From positions 52,894,593-52,958,592 of the forward strand of contig NC_044282.2 in assembly GCF_004027225.2 (NCBI RefSeq): a DNA stretch of 64,000 nt, given 5' to 3'. Within the stretch, counting starts at the first letter, position 1. Each line of letters begins with the position of its first letter. Below the pieces are notes generated by a model. It was not told the origin of the DNA, did no database searches, and worked only from the letters and a program-made list of their open reading frames with translations. Both the position numbers and the translations under genes were made by a program. Below are positions 12,301-24,300 of the stretch, one piece after another. The stretch is from Strigops habroptila. Lineage: Eukaryota > Chordata > Aves > Psittaciformes > Psittacidae.

Positions 12301-15300
12301 GTTGAAGCAGGGCCAAAACCAAAAGCATGCTGGGGATGACAGAAGAAAATTGTTTCCAAAAAGTTGCTCTGTCCAGTTTGCTGCCAAATGTTATAAACAT
12401 GATTCTAGACATTGCTCAAGTTTCTCAGTTTAAAATCCATGCATAGACAGTATTTCTTTCCTTCTTCAAAAAAATAGGAGCAAGTATTTTTGAATGCATT
12501 CCTCAACAAAATTCTAGTCTAAGTATTTCAAGCAAATGAATGCATCTAGATTTGAGAGATGCACAATATACATGAATGAGTTATATGTCTGAAGAACGGT
12601 TTGTGTAAGCTGTAGCATGGGATATGACCAGCAAAAAGCTCCTGCTGCTTCTCCCCAGTTAGGTAACCTGAGGGTCTGGCTCACAACTCCGGAGGATTTA
12701 GCTGGAGTGGTTGAAGGCAATACCAACCTGCACTCCTCACCCATTAACTATGCCACAAAGTACATCAGAGTGAGGACACAGCAAGTCCCAGCTCCTTAGC
12801 CTGTGCCGTGCATACTCTGCCTCTGGTTTTAAAACCTCTCCTGTTGTGTAGCATATTTCCCTTCTACACTGACATCTCCTGGAATGTTTTTAAACTTTGA
12901 ATATTCTCTAATATTTTTAAATCAACAACTGTTTTTCTGTGTGTCATAAATTCTCCCACAGGCTAAAAATGGTCAGTAATTCCTTCACTAGGAGAAAACC
13001 ATGAACACAAAAAGGAATGTGCTGTGCAGCAGCAAGTACTCCTGTTCCCCAGGTGGGTTTAGCACTCATGGAAATGGTCCCTCCCAGTGTACCTATAGAC
13101 CAACATCTTGGTAACTCCTGTTGTTCATTTTTACAAAAGCAGTTCTGCCAGGTTGGATGGGGCTTTGAGCAACCTGGTCTAGTGGAAGGTGCACAGAAAA
13201 GTACAGCTTTGTCTGGGTGGAGCTGCTGGGGGACTCAGGTGGGTGGCAAGCAAGAACCTAGTGGGAAAACCATAGAATCATAAAATGGTTTGGGCAGGAA
13301 GAGACCTTAAAGCTCATCCACAGGCAGGGACACCTTCCACTAGACCAGGTTGCTCCAAGCCCTGTCCAACCTGGCCTTGAACACTGCCAGGGATGGGCCA
13401 GCCACAGCTTCTCTCGGCAACCTGTGCCAGTACTCACCATCCTGAAAGTAAGGAATATCTTCCTAATATCTAATCTAAATCTACCCTTTTTCAGTTTCAG
13501 CTGGATGTAGGAGTCTCTCATTTGTCAACTTCCTCTAGCATAATTCAGTAGATGCAAAAATACCAAATAAATCCCAGACTTTAATTGAAAGAAGCTGCTT
13601 ATTCCCATGAAACAAAAGAATTAAAATTCATTTTAACCCCAGGACAGAAGGAAGGATGGGAGTCAGGAGACACTGGAACTTTCTGAGGGTTCCAGGGAAA
13701 ATCTGCCTTGGCAACCAAGAAGGATTCATTGGGAAGATGCCAAGTCACGGGTATAAAGACAACCCTCATGGTCACGGATATGCTGCATTTGTGAAGCAGA
13801 ACATGGGATTTCTGAGACTGCCCTGTGCTGTTGCCCAAGCACAGGTCCACTGCACTCAGAAGCAGAAGCACCGGACAAAATCAGTATTTGCTTGCCTTGG
13901 AACCCAACACAGGTGCTCTACAACAGCCCAGCCAGCCACTCTGTGCAGGTTGCACATTTTGTAAAAGCAAAACTATCCGCAGCCTGTAATGTGTTTTGTG
14001 AGACAGCTAAGCGTAAGTACATCAATGTCATCACGGGGCAGCGGCAGACCTGTGGTACAGGTGCACAAAGGCCGTATTGGGAAACACATGCAAGCAGTAA
14101 AGCTGTCAAGGTAGAGCAGAGGAGGCAGAGCAGGAGGATCCAGAACGACCCTGTAGAACAAGCAAGAAAGGTGCCTGGCAAAACCAGAGCAGTTCCCGGG
14201 CCCAAGAAGCAAGTGAATTATGCCAGAAGCAGAAGAGATGCACCCCCCTTTCTTTCCTCTTCATGGCAGGGATGAAAAGTATGCAAATACTAATGATGAG
14301 CAAGGAAAACTGAGTAAGTTGCCCATTTTGGGGCCCCCTTCCCTCATGGAAAAGTCCTGACCACTTCACCCTCCTCGTGCGACTGCAGTCATAAGTGCTG
14401 GCCATGTGGCTTCAGCTCCAAGACACTCAACACCCATAGCTAATGGCTTAGATTACTAAGGACTAACTTTTTTAATATGCAGAGACAATAACTGATGACA
14501 GAACGAGGATTACAGAATCTCTGAGGTTGGAAGGGGCCTCTGGAGATCCTACCCCGCTGCTCACTGCAGGCTTGGCTACAGCAGGTTGCCCAGAGATGTA
14601 GCCACCAGGGTCTTGAATATGCAGAGACTCCACAACCTCTCTGGGCAACCTGTTCTGCTGCCTGAATACCCTCACCATAAAAAAAAAAACCTCAAAATTT
14701 TCTTATGTGTAAGTGGAATTTCCTGTGTTTCTTGTCACAGGCAACCACCCCATCAGGTGTTCATACACATGAGAGACTGCTGGACCTACTCCAGTATGTC
14801 CATGCTCATCTTGCACTGGGAAGCTCAGAAATGGGCACAGCACTCCAGATGTGGCAGTGACTAAGAATTAACCATCAGTAGTGTGTATCATTAATGAACA
14901 TCACCCTAGCAGTGTGGTGTTCTGAAACCAGACTGATTTATCAGTCTTTTATGCGTTCTCCTCAATGCATTCAACCAGGCCACCCCTATCACAGTGGCCT
15001 AAGTTCCTTAACTACTAACTCCCTCTCTCCCTCTATGTGCATGCACTTCTAGTTGCAACAACACTTAAGCCTCAAACCTTTTGTTGGTTAGGGTGTTATT
15101 ATTACTGGTACTTCACAAAAAGATATCCCGATGAGGAGCAGGGAGCCAGCCAAGGCTGCTCCGTGAGCCAGAGCAGAGGCAGGAGTCCAGCATCACGCTC
15201 CTTCTTCTGTACCAGACCGGCACAGAACAAAGACACTCATTAAGTGTACTGATCTGGATTTGATAAAATGACCCCAGCTCACATTCAGGTTATGAATGGC

Positions 15301-18300
15301 TTTTTTTTTTTTAGTTCAGAGGCCTGCAAGCGCTAACAGGCCTTGTTTAACTGTCAAAGAGCTCATTTTGCCTGCAGCGCAGGCCTTAATGCCAACCATT
15401 ACCTCATCTAAATTCAGGGAATACATGTTTGTGACACTCCCCTCTGCATCAATATCAAGGCTGAAGATTTAAAGGAAAAATACTACTACTACTAAGAAAG
15501 AAGCTGTAAGGCAGGCAGGAATCCTTCCACTTCTGCTTTCAGTCAAAATGCTTCTGCTCCAACATTTGCAAGAGAGAGCTGCTGTATTTGCCCCTATCTC
15601 TTCTGCTCCCAGACAGGGCACTGAAAAAGCAGAGCTCTGCCTGGCTTTGCAACTGCAGATCAAATCCCAACTGTACCAACTGTGACGTGCTAAATGCAAC
15701 GCAAGGAAAGGCTGCTGAAGAGCTATCTGCATTGCCTCCCTCCTTCGGGCACGGGTGAGCCTGGGCTCAGAAGTTAGACAGTGCCCCGCAGCAACATGGG
15801 GATGAACAAACACACCACTAAGGGACGGGAATGCTTGGGGTTGGGTTGGTTTTTTTTTGTTTGTTTGTTTGGGTTTTTTTGGTTTTTTTTTTTTTTGTTT
15901 GTTTGTTTTTTTTAAGAAAACTATGCTATTTATAAAATCCTCTGATGGCCAAACTGATGCGTCTGCTGCAAAGTCTCAATAACTGCTGGGCAGAGGACCA
16001 GCGTGATGACCGCAGTCCGTTCTCCTCAATGCATTCAACCAGTCTGGCTTCTCCTGCAGTTAAGGCAATCAGAGCAGCTAGAAGAGCAAGAAGGGGTCTG
16101 CTCGGCCATCATTCCTGCAAGAGCAGGCTAAAAGCCTCCTAGCAGCAGGCGTATAAATAGATACATCAATCCTGACCAAAAGGTCAAGAGAAAAGGCGAC
16201 ATAATACCCACACTGTTCATGCCAAATTATTCCAGCCACTCAGGACCCACGCTGGCCTATCAAGCAGATGTTAAAAGTAACAAAAAAACAACCAGTCGTA
16301 AAAAGACTGAAATGCTCAGAGTCCACTGGAGCTGGATTCTGCATGTGGGTTCTGGGTGTTACAGAGGAGACGTTCAGTTTTGGCAGAGGTACCTCGTGCT
16401 TTAGCAGCACCCTGTCCTCCCTGTAGCTCTTCCCTGGCCACCCCACAGAGCCTGGACTAGGGGCTGCCTGGAAAGGGGCCACCCAGCTCCACCTTCCCCA
16501 CCCAGCAGTGGGAGGGGGACAAACACAATGCTCCAGTTATGAAAACCAAACCCAACTTTGCATTCATGGCACAAATTTAATAATCTGCAATGACTGCTAA
16601 CACATGGGGGTTTTGAAGCATAGAGGCCATACTGTTGCCTCTAGCTCAGGGAGTCGCTGGGCCACTCTCTGCTGGGCGAGAGGAGGGACCGCCCTGTTCC
16701 TGTGCTTATCCGCCCGTAACTATTATGTGTTACTGCCAGAGAGAGGACACCAAGCTACAGAAACTTTCAGACAGTCTCCCTATAGCTGGTCTTGCTACCC
16801 CCAGTGTCTAATTACACTTTGTGCAGCAGTATGAATGCACTGCACAAGACTCTACATACTGCATCCCTTTTTTGTCACTAAGTAAAAACATAAATAAAAT
16901 GCATGTTCTTACACTTCTCAAAGCAGCAGGGCACCTGCTGCTCTGGCTGAGCTCACAGCAACTCTGGGCATCTGCCCAAAACCAGACCCAAGCTGAATTT
17001 CTTCCTTACCTCTACCACCCTTTGTGCAGATTAGCCACATGGGAAGTGGACCCTGATTTTTGAGACTTAGGGAACAGACTGAAAAGGGTGTTAGCATTGG
17101 TACACTTTTCTTTCAACAGAAAAAGAGCAAAGGGATGTACCTTGCCCCTGCCATGCATCGTCTGCGGGGAGGAAAGTCGAGCTGGTGTGCCAACAGCATC
17201 TGGAAGGACTGTCCTCAGATGATTTAGTCTTCACGTTATCTGCATACAGGAAGACATCCTCTTAAAAAATAAAACCAAACACCCCCCCACCCCCCCACCT
17301 AAAAGATAATCACATAGGTACATTCACATCATTAAAACCAATTAATCATGCCTTTATCTGCTAGCTATGTCACGATGCCTGGATGTTATGTAATTTAAAC
17401 CCCACATTGTGCTGCTCATCACACTGGATTTATTAACGAAGGTTGGATGAGGACACTACATGCATAAGTTACTAAAAACACAATATTTGGAGATGCAAAC
17501 TTCTAACACATATTTCTTGGGGACATAAGAAGGGAGCTACAGCTCCTGCAGAAAAAAAGCCACATCCAGTGTATCCAGCTCCAACTCTCACTGCCTTCAG
17601 TGAGAAGGCTTCTGCTCATTCTAACAGAAATCCATAATTATCATATGAATTACTCCAAGAGCGAGCACCGATGAAAGAGAGCTGCTGGAAGAAAAAGACG
17701 AATTAAAGTTTTTTTGATTATTATTTCTAACAACTAAAGCAACCAGTAGGATTCACATGCCTTCCTTTAGCCCCTTTCTAAGGCCTGTACATAACTAGCA
17801 TTTTCTTCAGTTCTTTTATACACCAGATTTTTTTTAATTTTTTCTTTTTTCATATATCTGATCTTTTCTTTCTTCCTTTCACCTAAACAGCTCCCTTGAT
17901 TCTGTATAGTTCTGTATTGGCTTGATTTTTTTCTGCATAAATGCAAATGTTAACAATGTTAATGTTCTCCCTGTTGAGTACTTGCACATTAGGAACTGCT
18001 TCACTCCCCTGATGCAGTGTTGGAAAATAGATGATTAAATGTGGCATGATTATTGATTACCATGTCTGGCTTTAGAAACTAATTTCAGCATTCTGGCTTA
18101 CACCACACATGCTGTTCTGTGCACGGATGTCTATCTATATGTATCTCTGCTTGCCTTTAGCATCTCTAAAAGATTCAGACCAGACTTTGCATTCATCAGG
18201 CAGCTAGCTGGACCTCCAGAACCTCCAGACAAGTGTGAGTTTTTGGTAAACAGAGAGTGGATGAACCAGGCAGTGAGAAGGACTGACAGTTGCAGAGAGG

Positions 18301-21300
18301 CAAAGTGAAAGCCAGGAACACCGCTCAACTGAATGCAAAACCAGGAGGTGTTCCATCCTTCTCAAGGCCATGTGTGGAGAGGCTGAAGCTGAAAATCCCT
18401 TGCTGTGCTGGCCAGGAAGCTGCTGGCTAGGCAGCCTCTAACAGGACCTCTCCAAGCTGGGCATCTGCTCCCTCCCTTGGTCTGAATTCTCTGAATTTTC
18501 TGGTCATTAGGACACAACAGAAACCTCCTGTGTGAGCAGATCTAACAGGAAGAATTTGCAGGGGAGGCAGTATTTTTTTTTTATTTATTCCTAGATGAGA
18601 CACAAGTTTGGAAATTGACAAGTAAAACATTCTGATGTCACTTCTTCAAATGCTGGTGTGGCGGATTGCAGGTGCAAGCAAGCTCTTTGTGGAAGAGCGT
18701 CTAATGAAATGTTGCTCCAAGGGAGAAGACCCATATGTGAGCAATGAGAGTACTTTAAGCCAAGCATCTAAGAAAAAGATAGAGGAATTCACATGGAAGT
18801 CCAAAGAGAGACCACTCACCTAACTCTCTGGACAGGTCTGATAATGTCCCAAAGGTCACAGGACAGGATTTTACTTCTGCAATATCCCATGTTCCTGCAT
18901 TTAGAAAGCAAACAAACAGTAACTGAAAATGCAATGTCACATTCAGAGCTGGCAACTGTAGTTTCTACCAGGCACTCATTACAGCCCTTCCCTGTTCACG
19001 CCATCCCAAGCCTGCAGTCACTGCTGTTGCTGGAGAAGAATCAAGCAAGGAGAAATTATCTTCTAGGGACAGAAAGAGTTCAGCCCAGTCGCCATGTACA
19101 CCTTCTCAGCCCTTCAAAGTGCCGTCACACCAGCATGGCACTTCTCTGGACTTAATCAAATTCCTCATTCATCTGAACTGATGCCTGCCCCCTTTATGCA
19201 CAAGTGGCAGAAGCTGTCATCACATATCAGCTTGGAATTTGGCCTTTTGAAAGCATTAGAGTAAAAAATGGTACTAACATCCTCCCCCCATCAACCCTAT
19301 ACTTTGCAAAGAAAAGAAAAAAAGGACGCTAGCAGAGAAAGCAACTCATGTAACTCATGTAAGGGCAATCTAAGACCATTTTCTGAATCACCAGAGTACT
19401 GGATTACTGTTACTGAAGGTGAGTCATTGTATGGCCTTATATACCAATCAGTCCGGTCATCAAGATTGATTAATCATTGATACTGTAACAAAAATCAAAT
19501 GCTTGTGAAAATTAACCAAAAAGTAGTATTAACAACTTTAACTTCTAACTTGTAACTCTCCCACTCCACCAAGAAGTCAGGAAGAGAGATATAAAGATAT
19601 AAAGGTCCAGTTACCTCCTTGTTACTGATTATTGGTTTTGTCCTAGAATCTACAGTATCACCCACAGTAAAAATACAATTTGAAATATAACTTTGCTATA
19701 AAAATGCTCCATCCCTGGCAGTGTTCAAGGCCAGGCTGGACAGAGCCTTGGGTGACATGGTCTAGTGTGGGGCGTCTCTGCCCATGGCAGGGGGGTTGGA
19801 ACTAAATGATCTTAAGGTCCTTTCCAACTCTAACTATTCTATGATTCTATGATGGAAACGAAAAGTCATCAAATACCAGTAAAAGAGCTGATAACAGCAT
19901 CTCTAATCTTTAGCCTAATGGCCTGCCAGTCCACCCCTTCACTGCTTTAAAGGTGTCTGAGGTTATAGGGACGCAGTTTCCCACCTCCAGTTTATGTTAC
20001 ATAGAGAATGTCCCAGCAGCAGAACTGAGACCCAAAGTTGCTTTAACTGACCTTGTTTGGACACCAACAAGGGGTGAATCAGCTGGGAAGCTGGGTAAAG
20101 TGTGCAGGTACAGCACAGCACTGACGGAAACAGACTACTTCCAACTGCCAAATAGGCAAACTGATATAGGAATACCCTGCCTCATACTGCTTTGATCTAC
20201 ATGCTGCAGATATACCCCGAAGCCTAACTGACCATGTGTGAGCATCCTTGAAAAGGAAGGGAAAGGCTTTGGCTGCAAAGGAACCAAACACTAAATACCT
20301 GAGGGTAGAAAACAACTTGTACCCAACAGGTAGTCTGCAACACAGAAAAAATTCCTGCCATAAAACCAGGAATTACTATTGCTGGAAAATAAACAACAAG
20401 TAGCAGGGTTTAAAGGGTTGGACAACATTGCACGTATGCAGGATGAATGTTGGTGAGGCTGTACTGTGCTGGACATGAAGCTTTCCTTCTGCAAGGCTTG
20501 ACAGTCAACACTCACCTACATTGGAGAAAACATCCTCTTCTGCCAGGGAGGGAGCTGATTCTTCCCGTATGGCTCCTGAGGCCTTCAGTGCGGTCCCACA
20601 CTCTGCCTTGGCAATGAGAGCACCTTTTCCACCACCACCAGTGTCCTCTGTGAGTGGCCACAGCGCTCTCTTCTCATCCCAGTCAAAGGCTTGCTCAACC
20701 ACCAAGCTACCCAGAGATGTTCTGCTGGGGTCTTCTTGGGAATAAACATTATCACAGGGTCATCATTATTTTTAATTACAATGAAGAGTTTGTACAGGGC
20801 AAACAACAGAGCAATGCCTGATCTAAACCCATCAGAAGTAATGGCTATATTCCAACTGAAATTATTTACAGATACAATGACAGTAAAGCAGAGCCCCTGG
20901 GAGGGGACACTGAAGCAGCAGATAAAAAAAACCAAACATGTGAGAAGGAAGGCACCATACAATCCAGCAACGAATTCCACGGGAGATGACGCTGCATTTC
21001 AGAGGCCTTGGGCATCCCTCCCTAACTGCAAGGGTGGCTCAATGCCTCCAGAGTCCAGCTGGGGACCCAGAGCAATAGAGGGAGAGAAAAAGAACAGCAG
21101 GACCTCCAAGGAAAAAAGAAAGCAAACCTCTTGGATGTTGGTAATTCAAGGCTGCTACAGAAATCAGCACCAGGCACATGGATATTTATAAATAATTACG
21201 ATAATCTTCAACATCTTTCATTCTAAAGGACTCCTAATGCACTTTATGACTCCAGCCTTCACAACAGCAAAGTGTTTTCCTGGGGCTCTGGTGGGGAGGG

Positions 21301-24300
21301 GACCGCTGCTGTCATTAACCCCATCTTCACACACCTTAATGCTTATGCATCTTCCCTGCTAGGAAACAGCAATCAGCACTTGGCAGGGGTAGGGATTCCT
21401 CACATTTCTCTGTAAATATCCATACTAAACAGGATCACCACAATGACCTGGTTCAGCCTGCTGCACAACCCAGGCTCCAGGACTGCACCAAGGACTTCTG
21501 GTGCTTCAACTGTGATGTGGTCAGCTGAGCTCCCTTCCCCTGGGTCAGCAAAGCACTTAACACCTGATTGATCTTACTGTTAAACCATGCGTTAACCTTC
21601 TGCACATGCAGCTGGCACCACCAATGCCAACAGGCCAACTTGCATGAAGACAGACAAATAATGGACCCACCTACTTTGCTGGAGAGCAAGTAGAGACCGC
21701 AGCACCATAAGCCCTTAGAGACTGTCATGCAGATATTTAACTCTTGATAATCCAAGAGTTAAAAATCCAAACTCAATGTTGAACTTTACATAATCCAAAT
21801 GATAAAGTGGTTCCAAAATGTCTGTATATTTTTAGATTAAAATTTGCTGTTCACTTGCCCTTCGATTTTAGTAGATCATCTGAGAGCACTTTAAGGCAGT
21901 CTTATTGCAGACAGTGCACAAACACCCATATTTATCCAGCTATGTCTCCCAATTCCAAACTTCTATCTTAGCTTCTAAATTACTTTAATATATTAAACTT
22001 ACAGGTTTCACTATTATATTGATCATTTAATCACAAATAATTAAAACATTTCCAAATGTCTTAATTCCATGACCTGCTTTCATATATAAATATAACATTA
22101 ATATAACACTAATAACAACATAATTAGTAGAAATGTGTATAGGCATAAGTGCATAGCAGACACTTTGAAATCCCCAGAGGAAGAACATGGAGTGAGCACA
22201 TCCCCCTTTTATAGTTGTTTACCCTACGCAGGTCTGGATTAAAGAACCTGTTTGGAACTGAGCAAATTACACAGGTTTTTATACATCCATTGTCAGAAAA
22301 CTTCTTCTCTCAAGTCACGCAGAAGTAAGTAATCCACATTACACCAAGCCTTTAGCAGATCTCAGATCTAACAGACATTTGCTTTCAAAGTCCTATGAGT
22401 AATACTGTGTGTTTTAATGAAAGCCTGGAGTAAAAGGCAAGGTCCCAAGTAAGAGCTCCCAAAGCTTCCTTTTCCTAAGTTAATAGCCTAAGTGAGCGCA
22501 AAGATTTTGCTGCCGAATGACTAACAAAGAACAGAAGGATGTTGGGAAGTGAGAAGCGGTGACCAGCTCAGCCAGGGCAGATGTGTAAACTGAGCCTGTA
22601 CATTTACCTTTTTGTTTCAGCCTTTCCTTCCTTAAGTGTCTCTTTTCTCGGCTGCTAATCTTGGTCTGCCAAACTCCTACAACACAGAGCAAAGTTCATT
22701 TTTAAGCAAACAAGAAACTTCTTTTACTGCCTTTATTGCTTAGCATGAAGGTAAACAGCTATTTCGTAATTTCTGATACTAGCTGTAAAAGTGGCATAAG
22801 GGCAGCGAGTGCTGGCATGGCCTCATGCAGCATCTTCCCTGCATGCAGCCTTTGCTGTCTCTGCAGAAAACAGTTACATAAGAAATCCCCATCACAAACC
22901 TGCCTGTCATATGTCCTGACTCATGTAACTGCACATATTCTTCTGTCCTTTGTGTCAGCCTGACGTGACACCCCTTTCCCTTAGAGGAGATGTCACAGCA
23001 GAGCATCAACCGCCTTGTACATCTGACAGCAGAGAAAATCTTAATCGCCAAACAAGGCTTCAATTTACTGGCTTTCTCTAGCCCTGAACATACCCTCAGA
23101 CTTGTTCTGCGATGTGGAGACCCTCTGCCAGACAGCTGATTTCAACACGTGTTCATTCACACTGAATGGGCCAGGTTCTGCCTCCATCCATGCTCTCCAT
23201 GACCCAAGAAGTCATTAGAGAGACTGGCACAAATGGTTAATAAAAGGAAAAACACAGTCCCTGGATTTCACAGAGAGAAACTCTTTCGTTTTCCAAAGTA
23301 CCCACAAATAATATGTGAAACAGTTCGCTGGCTCATGTGTTCAAAAAACTAAACATCCATTTGAAGAAAAGGCTCTACTGCTTCCCCTTCTCTTCAGGAA
23401 GCCTTGTAGGCACTCTGCTCCAGGCACAAGGGGCCACAGGGAAGACTCTGGTCCAACAGCAGTGAGGGCTTCTCTTTTGGTCTCACCACCCCATGAATCA
23501 CATTATAATCTTTTAAGTCCAAAAAAGCTTAGAGTTTGTTTTTTCCAATATGACCCTTGATGGGGGGAGACAGAGAGGGGCTCATGGGATGCAGTGTATT
23601 TTCCAGTGAAATTCTAGCTGCTTAAGCCTTGCTAGCCCTTGCCAGATTTCTTTGCAGATTTGCTTGCAAGCAAAGATCTTGACTCTGTTTCATGGGCATG
23701 TTAGAAATTGGATGTATATTACCCCAGCGCCTTTACCAGCTTCCATCACGGGCACCACAAAACATTGCCTGGGAAGACCACAGCTTCAGCTGTGTGTCAG
23801 CATGGCAGAGGCCACAAGATTAAGGACTAGAGTAAGAGCATGAAGACGGGACTCTGCTACTCAGTGGACCCCTGGCCACTTCAGACATGCTTCCTCATCT
23901 GCAGATTTGCCATCCCTGTGAACGTGGTAAGGACCTGAGGAGTCCTTACAGAAAAACACATGGTCCCTGTCGTAGTTACGCATAGTAAGGAGCAGATCAT
24001 AGAATCATATCATAGAATAGTTTGGGTAGGAAGGGACCTTAAAGCTCATCTCGGCAGGGACACCTTCCACTAGACCAGGTTGCTCAAAGCCCTGTCCAAT
24101 CTGGCCTTAATAGATATAATTATCTCCCAAACTGGCATTTTTTCCCAATAACACAGAATACTAGAATAATAGAGAAGACTTCCCTTTTGAAATATTTCAT
24201 CTCATGTTATTATTTGGTAATATAAATCAGATAACAGAAGAACCAGATCTTTTGTTACCTTCCTCCTCTTGCAGTTTGTCTTTTTCCGCAGAAAGCAGGT

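Larger units (their letters stand above)
11270..18819. other. Intron between MTDH-like exons 7 and 6
   Basis: About 7.5 kb without a supported exon. It contains an inverted CR1 pair (13.15-13.5 kb), a CR1 copy at 14.5 kb, a 25-bp direct repeat (14.95 and 16.02 kb), T/G-rich and C-rich simple tracts. Other frames look random. Confidence 0.6.
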
